In this document: in pieces, positions 13,905-21,408 of the stretch
Layout: each line of letters starts with the position of its first letter
How positions within the stretch are numbered: position 1 is the first letter of the stretch
Source of the DNA: a bacterium
Lineage (GTDB): Bacteria > Bacillota_I > Bacilli_A > RF39 > UBA660
Assembly: GCA_029007415.1 (NCBI GenBank)
Contig: JAQXHT010000108.1
Span: 1-21,408 of the forward strand
DNA: 21,408 bases
Reading direction: 5' to 3'
Position numbers and translations under genes: made by a program
Notes under the pieces: generated by a model
Database searches by the model: none
Told to the model about the DNA's origin: nothing
What the model saw: the letters and a program-made list of their open reading frames with translations, nothing else

Positions 13905-15560
13905 ATGATAGAAGATGTTAAAGTTGTTATAAATGGAAAAAAAACAAAGGTTCCGATGGGGACAACTTTGTTACAACTTAGTAAAAATTATACAAGTGAC
14001 TATAGATTTCCTATCATAATAGCAAGAGTAAATAATACTTATCGTGAACTTAGTTATGCTATTCATGATGAATGTAATATTGAATTCTTTGATTTGAATT
14101 CAAGAGTTGGGAATAGAACTCATATAGCAGGTTTAACTTTTTTACTATTGGTTGCTGTTAAAGAGTTATATGGTGAAAAAGCCAACATTATAGTACAACA
14201 CTCTTTAGATAAAGGTATCTATATAGAAACAACTTTTCCAATTAGTGAAACATTAGTAAAATCAATTGCTAAAAAAATGGTTCAATTAGTAGAACAAAAT
14301 TTAGATATAACTAAAGTGAGTGTTGAAAGAATAAGTGCTATTAAATATTTCGAAGCAATTAAAGATGAAGCCAAAGCTAACATTATGAAATATAATACCA
14401 ATACTTATATAACCTTATATAGACTTGGTAGTTACTATAATTATTTCTATCATTATATGCCAACTTCAACAGGACTTTTAAAAGATTTTAAATTAACTTA
14501 TTTAAATGATAATGGTTTTATTTTACAATTTCCGACAGTATATTCTAAGAATATGATTAATGAATATCAACATCATCCAAATATGTTTAAAATTTTTAAA
14601 GAATGCCATGATTGGGCAAAACTTATGCATGTTTCTAATCTTTCAGAATTAAATAGTATTGTTTCAAAAGGCCAAGTTGAAGATTTAATAAGAATAGATG
14701 AGACATTGCAAAGTAATAGATTATTAGAAGTTGCTAAGACAATAGTTGCTAATAAAAAAGATAAAAAAATTATTTTATTAGCAGGACCTTCATCAAGTGG
14801 AAAGACAACAACTACTAGAAAGTTATGTATGTTCTTAAGGAGCTTTGGATTGAATCCAAAAATGTTAAGTATGGATGATTATTTTGTAGAAAGAGATGAA
14901 ACACCAGTAGATGAAAATGGTGAAAAAGATTACGAATGTTTTGAAGCAGTTGATCATAAATTACTTACAGAGCAAGTTGCTTTGCTATTAAAAGGAGAAA
15001 CAGTAAAAACTCCAGTATATAGTTTTATTGAAGGAAGTAAAGAATTTATTCGTGAATTGAAACTTGAGAAAAATGATATTCTTTTGATTGAAGGAATACA
15101 TGCATTAAATCCAAAGGTGTTAGATACAATTCCTGCCAAGAATAAATATAAAATATATTTATCTGCTTTAACAGAACTTAATATAGATTCTCATAATCGT
15201 TTTTCCACCACAGATAATCGCCTTTTAAGAAGAATTATTAGAGATAGTAGAACTAGAGGATATGATGTGGTTGATACTATTACTATTTGGCCTAAAGTAA
15301 GAGCAGGTGAAGAAAAATACATTTTTCCATACCAAGATGAAGCAGATTCAACTATTAATACAGCACTTATCTATGAACTTGGTGTCTTAAAAACTTATGT
15401 TGAACCGTTACTATATTCAGTAGATGAAGATTCTATTTACTATGATGAGGCTAAAAGATTATTGAATTTATTTAGATTAATATTACCAATACCAAGTGAA
15501 GCAATACCTGCAGATTCTATTTTAAGAGAATTTGTTGGTGGAAGTTGTTTTCATGAGTAA
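13905..15560 (+). CDS. TGS-domain nucleoside kinase (uridine kinase-like)
   Basis: A 551-residue fusion protein. Residues 1-60 form a TGS-like ubiquitin-fold domain (VVINGKKTKVPMGTTLLQLSK). Residues 60-220 resemble the second N-terminal domain of threonyl-tRNA synthetase (THIAGLTFLLLVAVKELYG). From about 285 comes a uridine kinase-type P-loop domain: GPSSSGKT (294-301), MDDYFVERDETPVDENGEKD, and IEGIHALNP. The architecture is known in Firmicutes and Thermotoga-like bacteria, where it is annotated as nucleoside kinase; phosphorylation of uridine or cytidine is likely but the substrate is not shown by sequence. The TGS/ThrRS-like part suggests binding to nucleotide or RNA. The ribosome binding site is AAGGTGG. 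It is monocistronic, with its own promoter and a terminator that begins at its stop codon. Confidence 0.88.
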   Translation: MIEDVKVVINGKKTKVPMGTTLLQLSKNYTSDYRFPIIIARVNNTYRELSYAIHDECNIEFFDLNSRVGNRTHIAGLTFLLLVAVKELYGEKANIIVQHSLDKGIYIETTFPISETLVKSIAKKMVQLVEQNLDITKVSVERISAIKYFEAIKDEAKANIMKYNTNTYITLYRLGSYYNYFYHYMPTSTGLLKDFKLTYLNDNGFILQFPTVYSKNMINEYQHHPNMFKIFKECHDWAKLMHVSNLSELNSIVSKGQVEDLIRIDETLQSNRLLEVAKTIVANKKDKKIILLAGPSSSGKTTTTRKLCMFLRSFGLNPKMLSMDDYFVERDETPVDENGEKDYECFEAVDHKLLTEQVALLLKGETVKTPVYSFIEGSKEFIRELKLEKNDILLIEGIHALNPKVLDTIPAKNKYKIYLSALTELNIDSHNRFSTTDNRLLRRIIRDSRTRGYDVVDTITIWPKVRAGEEKYIFPYQDEADSTINTALIYELGVLKTYVEPLLYSVDEDSIYYDEAKRLLNLFRLILPIPSEAIPADSILREFVGGSCFHE

Positions 15561-15600
15561 AAAACTATTGGAGAAAAAAATTGTCTCCAATAGTTTTTTT
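15559..15600. terminator. Bidirectional terminator between the TGS kinase and phosphoketolase genes
   Basis: A 16-base-pair perfect stem, 15559-15574 with 15584-15599, core ACTATTGGAGA / TCTCCAATAGT, flanked by A5 and T7. The T run serves the plus strand and the A run serves the minus strand. It overlaps both stop codons. Confidence 0.93.
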
Positions 15601-17956
15601 AAAATAATACTTCAATTTCTTTATCAATATCGTGCCAAGTGAAATTTCTAACTTCTTCCATATCCTCACCATATTCTCTGATGTAGTTATTATGCTTAAT
15701 TAACATATCTTTGCACCACTCATACAATGGAGTAGCTCTATTACCTAGTTGTGGTAAGTATTTTAAAGCATCCATTACTAAATGATACCTATCTATTTTG
15801 TTTTGAACGCGCATATCGAATGGAGTAGTAATAGTTCCTTCTTCAATATAGCCATGTACATGAAGATTATCATTTTCTCTTTTATAGGTCAATTGATGAA
15901 TCAAAGATGGATAACCGTGGAAAGCAAAAATGATAGGCTTGTCTTTAGTAAATAACATATTATAATCTTGATTAGTTAATCCGTGTGGATGTTCTAAATT
16001 AGATTGAAGTTTCATTAAATCAACTACATTCACACAACGAATTTTAATTTCTGGGAAAAACTGATGTAGAATAGAAATAGCAGCTAAAGTTTCCAGTGTT
16101 GGTGTATCGCCACAACAAGCCATGACGATATCAGGACTAGCTCCTTTATCATTACTGGCCCAAGTGAATATTCCGATACCTTTACTACAGTGATTTATAG
16201 CTTCATCCATATTTAACCACTGAATACTTGGATGTTTAGAAGCAACAATAACATTAATATAATTTTTACTCTTAATACAATGATTACAAGTGGAAAGTAA
16301 ACAGTTAGCATCTGGTGGCAGATAAATTCTAGCAATATCAGCTTTTTTTGTAGCAATATGATTTAGAAAACCAGGGTCTTGATGAGTATAACCATTATGG
16401 TCTTGCTGCCAGATATGAGAAGCTAATAAATAGTTAAGAGATGATATACTTCTACGCCAATCAAGTTGTTTACAGACTTTTAACCATTTTGCATGTTGAC
16501 TAGTCATTGAATCAACGATTCTAACAAAGGCTTCATAAGTATCAAAAATTCCGTGTCTTCCAGTCAAGATGTAACCTTCTAACATGCCTTCACAAACATG
16601 TTCTGATAGGAAAGAATCAATCACTTGTCCGTTATGATTCAAATACTCATCATTTGCTAATATTTTAGCATTAAACTGACGATTAGTAGTTTCAAATACG
16701 GCATTTAAACGATTAGATAAAGCTTCGTCAGGACCAAATATTCTGAAGTTTTTATTCTTTTTAATAACATCTTCTAAGAAGTAACCTAAAACTTTTGTAT
16801 CTTGTTCCTTAACTTCACCATGATTTTTAATATCAACTTTATAATTTCTAAAATCAGGTAGATTTAATTCTTTTAATAAAAGTCCTCCATTGGCGTATGG
16901 ATTAGCACCCATTCTTCTATTACCTTTAGGAGTCATTTCCTTTAATTCATCTTTAATAGAACCATCTTCATTAAAAATTTCTTCTGGTTTATAACTTTTT
17001 AACCAATTTTCTAGGATATCAATGTGTTTCATATGATCTTGATCTATTGGAACTGGTACTTGATGAGCTCTGAATGTTCCTTCAATTTGTGCTCCTTGAA
17101 ACATTTTAGGACCAGTCCAACCTTTAGGTGTTTTTAGAATAATCATTGGCCATTTTTGATTATCTGTTGATTTTTCATTTTTAATTTTTCTTATCTTTCT
17201 AATAACTTTATCTAAAGCTTTTGCCATTTCATCATGAAGTATCATTGGGTCGTTTCCTTCAACATAAATTGGGTCGTATCCATAACCGTCAAAAAGATTA
17301 AGTAATTCATCTTTTGGAATTCTGTCAAGAATAGTAGGATTAGCTATTTTATAACCATTTAAATTTAGAATTGGTAAAACAACTCCGTCAGTTTCTGGAT
17401 TGATAAGCTTATTACAGTGCCAAGAAGTAGCTAAGGGACCAGTTTCAGCCTCGCCGTCACCAACTACTACAGCAGCAATTAAATCAGGATTATCTAAAAC
17501 TGCACCAAAGGCATGAGCAAGACTGTAACCTAATTCGCCACCTTCATTGATGGATCCAGGTGTTTCTGGAGCAACGTGTGAAGAAATTCCTCCAGGAAAA
17601 CTAAATTGTTTAAATAATTTTTTTAAACCTTCTTCATCTTGCGAAATATTAGGATATATTTCAGAGTAGGTTCCTTCTAAATATACATTAGAAACAATAG
17701 CATTACCACCGTGACCAGGTCCTGATATGTAAATCATATTTAAATCGTATTTTTTGATAATTCTGTTTAAATGGGTATAAATAAAATTTTGAGTTGGAAC
17801 TGTACCCCAATGACCAACTACTTTCTTTTTTAAGTCATTTTTTTCAAGTGGTCTTTTTAGTAGAGGATTGTCCTTTAAATAAAGTTGTCCAATTGATAAA
17901 TAATTTGCTGCATTAAAATATCTATTTATTAAATCTTTTTCTCTTTCTGTAAGCAT
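15599..17956 (-). CDS. xfp: Xylulose-5-phosphate/fructose-6-phosphate phosphoketolase
   Basis: A 785-residue thiamine-diphosphate enzyme that splits xylulose 5-phosphate (and often fructose 6-phosphate) with phosphate into acetyl phosphate and glyceraldehyde 3-phosphate (or erythrose 4-phosphate), the core of the phosphoketolase pathway. Motifs: GHWGTVPTQNFIYTHLNR (48-65), GPGHGG (79-84), the family signature EGGELGY (138-144), and the ThDP/Mg motif GDGEAETGP (166-174). Length is typical (780-830). The ribosome binding site AGGAGG is seven bases before the ATG. It is monocistronic between a divergent promoter region shared with rpsL and the bidirectional terminator. The acetyl phosphate made can yield ATP through acetate kinase (not in the window). 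Whether it accepts both substrates cannot be read from the sequence. Confidence 0.98.
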   Translation of the reverse strand: MLTEREKDLINRYFNAANYLSIGQLYLKDNPLLKRPLEKNDLKKKVVGHWGTVPTQNFIYTHLNRIIKKYDLNMIYISGPGHGGNAIVSNVYLEGTYSEIYPNISQDEEGLKKLFKQFSFPGGISSHVAPETPGSINEGGELGYSLAHAFGAVLDNPDLIAAVVVGDGEAETGPLATSWHCNKLINPETDGVVLPILNLNGYKIANPTILDRIPKDELLNLFDGYGYDPIYVEGNDPMILHDEMAKALDKVIRKIRKIKNEKSTDNQKWPMIILKTPKGWTGPKMFQGAQIEGTFRAHQVPVPIDQDHMKHIDILENWLKSYKPEEIFNEDGSIKDELKEMTPKGNRRMGANPYANGGLLLKELNLPDFRNYKVDIKNHGEVKEQDTKVLGYFLEDVIKKNKNFRIFGPDEALSNRLNAVFETTNRQFNAKILANDEYLNHNGQVIDSFLSEHVCEGMLEGYILTGRHGIFDTYEAFVRIVDSMTSQHAKWLKVCKQLDWRRSISSLNYLLASHIWQQDHNGYTHQDPGFLNHIATKKADIARIYLPPDANCLLSTCNHCIKSKNYINVIVASKHPSIQWLNMDEAINHCSKGIGIFTWASNDKGASPDIVMACCGDTPTLETLAAISILHQFFPEIKIRCVNVVDLMKLQSNLEHPHGLTNQDYNMLFTKDKPIIFAFHGYPSLIHQLTYKRENDNLHVHGYIEEGTITTPFDMRVQNKIDRYHLVMDALKYLPQLGNRATPLYEWCKDMLIKHNNYIREYGEDMEEVRNFTWHDIDKEIEVLF

Positions 17957-17979
17957 TTATAAGCCTCCTATTCTTCTTC

Positions 17980-18008
17980 ATTATAAGATAAAAAAATAGT
18001 TTTAACAA
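17980..18008 (-). promoter_or_regulatory. Promoter of the phosphoketolase gene, with palindrome over the -35
   Basis: On the minus strand TTGTTA (18003-18008), 17 bases, perfect TATAAT (17980-17985). The -35 overlaps an eight-base palindrome ACAATTGT (18005-18012), a possible operator. Confidence 0.7.
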
Positions 18009-18071
18009 TTGTAAACTAGAAAAAAGTATTTTTTAGAAAAATCTGGTGTCAATAATTTTAAAAAAATATGT

Positions 18072-18100
18072 TTGACAAAGCTATAATCTAATGTTATATT
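18072..18100 (+). promoter_or_regulatory. Promoter of the str operon
   Basis: Perfect TTGACA (18072-18077), 17 bases, TATATT (18095-18100). It predicts a leader of about 95 bases before rpsL. Confidence 0.85.
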
Positions 18101-18119
18101 ATAACTGCTGATTAAATTT

Positions 18120-18179
18120 AATTTTGTTGAGAGACAAAATTTTATTTAAAAGTTAAAATGATACACCCGGATATGTGTA
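18120..18179 (+). promoter_or_regulatory. Structured rpsL leader; candidate autoregulatory or attenuation element
   Basis: The leader holds a perfect eight-base-pair hairpin AATTTTGT-TGAGAG-ACAAAATT (18120-18141) followed by TTATTT. A second hairpin TACAC-CCGGATAT-GTGTA (18162-18179) ends just before the ribosome binding site AAAGGAG (18183-18189). The second could mask or flank translation initiation. I cannot match it to a known ribosomal-protein leader. Confidence 0.45.
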
Positions 18180-18200
18180 AAGAAAGGAGATATATTTTAT

Positions 18201-18611
18201 ATGCCTACAGTTCAACAATTGGTACGTAAAGGAAGAGGAAAAAAAGTTCGTAAGAGCAAGGCTCCAGTATTAGGTGTTGGTGTTAATACTATTCGTAGAA
18301 AATCAACAAGTAATCCATCACCACAAAAACGTGGAGTATGTACTCGTGTAGGAACTAAAACACCAAAGAAACCAAACTCAGCTTTAAGAAAATATGCTCG
18401 TGTTCGTTTATCAAATGGAAAAGAAGTAGATACTTATATTCCAGGTATTGGACATAACTTACAAGAGCACAGTGTTGTACTAGTACGTGGAGGACGTGTT
18501 AAGGACTTAATCGGAGTTCGTTATCATATCGTTCGTGGTACACTAGATACTGCTGGAGTAAAAGATAGAAAACAAGGTCGTAGTAAATATGGTGCTAAAC
18601 GTCCTAAGTAG
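18201..18611 (+). CDS. rpsL: 30S ribosomal protein S12
   Basis: A 136-residue S12, part of the decoding centre. The conserved loop TPKKPNSALRK (54-64) and the VRGGRVKDLIGVRYHIVRG segment are intact; the lysine of KKPNS, where streptomycin-resistance changes occur, is wild type. The 12-residue N-terminal insertion relative to E. coli (RRKSTSNPSPQKRGVC region) is the Firmicute form. It is first in the rpsL-rpsG-fusA unit; rpoB/rpoC, usually just upstream in Firmicutes, are not here. Confidence 0.98.
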   Translation: MPTVQQLVRKGRGKKVRKSKAPVLGVGVNTIRRKSTSNPSPQKRGVCTRVGTKTPKKPNSALRKYARVRLSNGKEVDTYIPGIGHNLQEHSVVLVRGGRVKDLIGVRYHIVRGTLDTAGVKDRKQGRSKYGAKRPK

Positions 18612-18644
18612 AATTAGAATTAATATTGAAAGGAGGAAATCAAT

Positions 18645-19112
18645 ATGCGTAAAAGACGCGCTGTAAAAAGAGATGTTTTACCAGATCCTATATATAAATC
18701 TAAAACAGTAGCAAAATTAATAAATACTATTATGTTAGATGGTAAAAAAGGAACTGCTCAAACAATTCTTTATGAAGCATTTGATATAGTAAAAGAAAAA
18801 ACTGGTCGTGATCCACTTGAAGTTTTCAATGAAGCAATGGATAATATCAGACCAGCCTTAGAAGTTAAGTCACGTCGTGTTGGAGGGGCAAACTATCAAG
18901 TACCTCAAGAAGTAACACCTCGTCGTGCTGAAGCTTTAGCACTTCGTTGGTTAGTTAAATATTCTCGTCTTCGTGGAGGACGTGGAATGGCTGATAACCT
19001 AGCTAACGAAATAATTGATGCTGCAAATGGAACAGGAGCAGCTGTTAAGAAAAAAGAAGATACTCACAGAATGGCAGAAGCCAACAAAGCTTATGCACAT
19101 TATCGTTGGTAG
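18645..19112 (+). CDS. rpsG: 30S ribosomal protein S7
   Basis: A 155-residue S7, which nucleates assembly of the 30S head and contacts the E site. The opening MRKRRAVKRDVLPDPIYKSK and the ending KREDTHRMAEANKAYAHYRW-type tail (here KKEDTHRMAEANKAYAHYRW) are canonical, as is VKSRRVGGANYQVPQEV in the middle. A strong ribosome binding site AAAGGAGGAAA precedes it in the 33-base gap after rpsL. It is followed by fusA after 12 bases. Confidence 0.98.
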   Translation: MRKRRAVKRDVLPDPIYKSKTVAKLINTIMLDGKKGTAQTILYEAFDIVKEKTGRDPLEVFNEAMDNIRPALEVKSRRVGGANYQVPQEVTPRRAEALALRWLVKYSRLRGGRGMADNLANEIIDAANGTGAAVKKKEDTHRMAEANKAYAHYRW

Positions 19113-19124
19113 AAAGGATAATAT

Positions 19125-21194
19125 ATGGCAAGAGATACGTCTTTAGATAAGACAAGAAATTTTGGAATTATGGCACATATTGATGCCGGAAAAACAACTA
19201 CTACAGAACGTATATTATTCCATGGTGGAAATATCCATAAAATTGGAGAAACTCACGATGGAGCTAGTCAAATGGACTGGATGGAACAAGAAAAAGAACG
19301 TGGTATTACTATCACTTCTGCTGCTACAACAGTTCACTGGAAAGGATATCGTTACAATATCATCGATACTCCAGGACACGTAGATTTCACTATTGAAGTT
19401 AGCCGTAGTTTAAGAGTTCTTGATGGAGCAGTTGCTTTACTAGATGCTCAAGCTGGTGTTGAACCACAAATGGAAACAGTTTGGCGTCAAGCTGATGAAT
19501 TTATGGTACCTAGAATTATTTTTGCTAACAAAATTGACAAAATGGGTGCAGACTTCAATTACAGTCTTAAATCTATTAAAGATCGTTTAGGAGTTAATGC
19601 AAAACCTATTGAATGGCCAATTGGAGCAGAAGAAGATTTTATAGGTGTTGTTGATTTAATCACTAAAAAGGCAATTGAATTTGATGGAAAACCAGAAGAA
19701 AATGCTAAGGAAATAGAAATCCCTGCTGATTTAAAAGATTTAGTTGAAGAAAAGCATGCTGAACTTATTGATGCAGTAGCTGAATTCGATGATGAAATGA
19801 TGGAAACTTACCTTGAAGGTGGAGAAGTTACAGAAGAAATGATTAAAAGAGCTATCCGTAAAGGTTGCCTTGCTACTAAATTCTTTCCAGTTATGTGTGG
19901 AACAGCTTTAGGAAACAAAGGTATTAAACCATTAATGGATGCTGTTATTGATTATTTACCTAGTCCATTAGATATTGCTTCTATTAAAGGACATAATTTA
20001 AATGGTGAAGAAGAAACTCGTCATCCAAGTGATTCTGAACCTTTCAGTGCTTTAGCATTCAAAGTTATGACAGATCCATTTGTTGGACGTTTAACATTCT
20101 TCCGTGTTTATTCAGGACACTTATCAAGTGGTAGTTATGTTTTAAACTCTACAAAGGATAGTAAAGAAAGAATTGGTCGTATTTTACAAATGCATGCTAA
20201 TACTCGTAAAGAGATTACAGATGTATACACAGGAGATATTGCAGCTGCTGTAGGACTTAAGAATACAACAACTGGTGATACTTTATGTGATGAAAAGAAA
20301 CCAATCATTCTTGAAAAATTATCAGTTCCTGAACCAGTTATTCAATTAGCTGTTGAGCCTAAGAGTAAAGCAGATCAAGATAAAATGGCTTTAGCTTTAC
20401 AAAAATTAGCGGAAGAAGATCCTACATTTAAAGTTCATACAGACCATGAAACAGGTCAAACTGTTATCGCTGGTATGGGTGAATTACACTTAGATGTATT
20501 AGTTGATCGTATGAAACGTGAATTCCACGTTGAAGCTAATGTTGGTGCTCCACAAGTTGCTTATCGTGAAACAATTAAGCAAGCTGCTGATTGTGAAGGT
20601 AAATATATTAAACAATCTGGTGGTCGTGGACAATATGGACACGTTTGGGTTAAGTTTGAACCAAATCCAGATAAAGGATATGAATTTGTTGACCAAATCG
20701 TTGGTGGAGTTGTTCCTCGTGAATACATTCCAGTAGTAGATAAAGGTTTACAAGAAGCTATGCAAACAGGTATTTTAGCAGGATATCCTATGATTGATGT
20801 TAAGGCTACATTATTTGATGGTTCATACCACGATGTAGACTCTAACGAAATGGCTTTCAAAATTGCTGCATCTATGGCATTAAAAGAAGCTAAGAATAAA
20901 TGTAATGCTGTTTTATTAGAGCCAATTATGAAAGTTGATGTAACAACACCAGATGAATATTTTGGTAATGTTATGGGTGATTTAACTAGTCGCCGTGGTC
21001 GTCCATTAGGACAAGAAAGTACTGGAAATGCAGTAAAATTATCTGCTATGGTACCACTTTCTGAAATGTTTGGTTATGCTACTAACTTACGTAGTAATAC
21101 TCAAGGAAGAGGAAACTTTGTTATGACATTTGATCATTATGAAGAAGTTCCAAGAAACATTGCAGAAGAAATTATTAAAAAGAGTGGAAATTAA
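19125..21194 (+). CDS. fusA: Elongation factor G
   Basis: A 689-residue translational GTPase that drives tRNA-mRNA translocation and, with RRF, ribosome recycling. G motifs: G1 AHIDAGKTT (17-25), the switch I region with RGITITSAATT, G3 DTPGHVDF, G4 NKIDKMGAD. Domains II-V follow, including the domain IV loop region (KQSGGRGQYGHVWVKFEP) and the closing domain V GYATNLRSNTQGRGNF. Length is standard. The ribosome binding site AAAGGA is close-coupled to rpsG. Many four-fold sites use T or A; codon use is that of a highly expressed AT-rich gene (CGT for Arg, more C-ending codons than neighbours). Confidence 0.98.
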   Translation: MARDTSLDKTRNFGIMAHIDAGKTTTTERILFHGGNIHKIGETHDGASQMDWMEQEKERGITITSAATTVHWKGYRYNIIDTPGHVDFTIEVSRSLRVLDGAVALLDAQAGVEPQMETVWRQADEFMVPRIIFANKIDKMGADFNYSLKSIKDRLGVNAKPIEWPIGAEEDFIGVVDLITKKAIEFDGKPEENAKEIEIPADLKDLVEEKHAELIDAVAEFDDEMMETYLEGGEVTEEMIKRAIRKGCLATKFFPVMCGTALGNKGIKPLMDAVIDYLPSPLDIASIKGHNLNGEEETRHPSDSEPFSALAFKVMTDPFVGRLTFFRVYSGHLSSGSYVLNSTKDSKERIGRILQMHANTRKEITDVYTGDIAAAVGLKNTTTGDTLCDEKKPIILEKLSVPEPVIQLAVEPKSKADQDKMALALQKLAEEDPTFKVHTDHETGQTVIAGMGELHLDVLVDRMKREFHVEANVGAPQVAYRETIKQAADCEGKYIKQSGGRGQYGHVWVKFEPNPDKGYEFVDQIVGGVVPREYIPVVDKGLQEAMQTGILAGYPMIDVKATLFDGSYHDVDSNEMAFKIAASMALKEAKNKCNAVLLEPIMKVDVTTPDEYFGNVMGDLTSRRGRPLGQESTGNAVKLSAMVPLSEMFGYATNLRSNTQGRGNFVMTFDHYEEVPRNIAEEIIKKSGN

Positions 21195-21224
21195 TTTAAA
21201 CTCTTAAAAAATAGTTCTAAACAG

Positions 21225-21253
21225 TTGCAAATTTGTAAATTGTTAGATAAAAT
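21225..21253 (+). promoter_or_regulatory. Candidate separate promoter for tuf
   Basis: TTGCAA (21225-21230), 17 bases, TAAAAT (21248-21253), 34 bases before the tuf ATG. The region also forms an imperfect hairpin (AACAGTT 21220-21226 / AATTGTT 21238-21244) without a T run, so I see no terminator after fusA. Confidence 0.4.
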
Positions 21254-21287
21254 AAATATTGAACAAAAAAAAGGAGGAAATTTAATT

Positions 21288-21408
21288 ATGGCAAAACAAA
21301 AATTTGATCGTTCAAAACCACATGTTAACATTGGTACAATTGGACACGTAGATCATGGTAAAACTACTTTAACTGCAGCTATTACTAAATGTTTACATGA
21401 TAAGAACC
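21288..21408 (+). CDS. tuf: Elongation factor Tu, N-terminal part (cut by the window edge)
   Basis: The first 40 codons of EF-Tu, which delivers aminoacyl-tRNA to the ribosome. MAKQKFDRSKPHVNIGTIG is canonical and is followed by the P-loop GHVDHGKTT. The ribosome binding site AAGGAGG is strong. It continues beyond the right edge, completing the classic rpsL-rpsG-fusA-tuf order. Confidence 0.97.
   Translation, partial: MAKQKFDRSKPHVNIGTIGHVDHGKTTLTAAITKCLHDKN

Noticed and set aside
20561..20860. 99-codon open frame antisense to fusA
   Set aside because: It is a shadow of conserved EF-G coding sequence, with no ribosome binding site or recognisable protein features.
21195..21287. Terminator between fusA and tuf
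   Set aside because: The hairpin is imperfect and no T run follows it; readthrough into tuf is more likely.

Overview
The window is AT-rich (roughly 30% GC by eye) and reads as a core-genome stretch of a low-GC Firmicute of the Bacilli/Tenericutes side, probably an uncultured gut-type lineage. Ribosome binding sites are strong AGGAGG types. Trp is encoded by TGG, and TGA is used as a stop (lgt, yvcK), so this is genetic code 11 and not the Mycoplasma code. No rRNA, tRNA, CRISPR, insertion sequence or prophage is visible.

Layout. (1) 1-99: the start of a leftward gene cut by the window edge, probably agrB-like. Its 265-bp divergent spacer carries tandem operator-like repeats. (2) 365-1268: two single-gene units, a cold shock protein and long-form HPF, each closed by its own intrinsic terminator. 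(3) 1274-5817: a compact rightward operon, cysS, a YugP-like membrane protein without the zinc motif, mrnC, rlmB, a SigH-position sigma factor and an unknown tail-anchored protein. It parallels the Bacillus cysS-mrnC-yacO-yacP-sigH order, but yacP/rae1 is replaced or lost and the YugP-like gene is added. (4) 5842-6188: HU on the minus strand with its own terminator and promoter. (5) 6366-13185: a tightly packed rightward operon, uvrA, a YvlD-type membrane protein, lgt, trxB, yvcK and whiA. It lacks hprK, rapZ and crh, which accompany these genes in Bacillus. Its 3' end overlaps clpP, which lies on the opposite strand. (6) 13851-15600: a TGS-domain uridine kinase-like protein ending at a bidirectional terminator shared with phosphoketolase (minus strand). 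(7) 18072-21408: the str operon rpsL-rpsG-fusA, followed by the start of tuf, which may have its own promoter.

Most genes are housekeeping: translation (cysS, rlmB, mrnC, hpf, rpsL, rpsG, fusA, tuf), DNA repair and chromatin (uvrA, HU), lipoprotein maturation (lgt), redox (trxB), envelope/carbon balance (yvcK), division (whiA), proteolysis (clpP) and central carbon metabolism (xfp). I see no large novel system. The points most worth a second look are the catalytically dead-looking YugP homolog, the sigma factor paired with an unknown tail-anchored protein, the 21-bp-phased repeats upstream of csp, and a frame-independent nucleotide repeat cluster inside rlmB.
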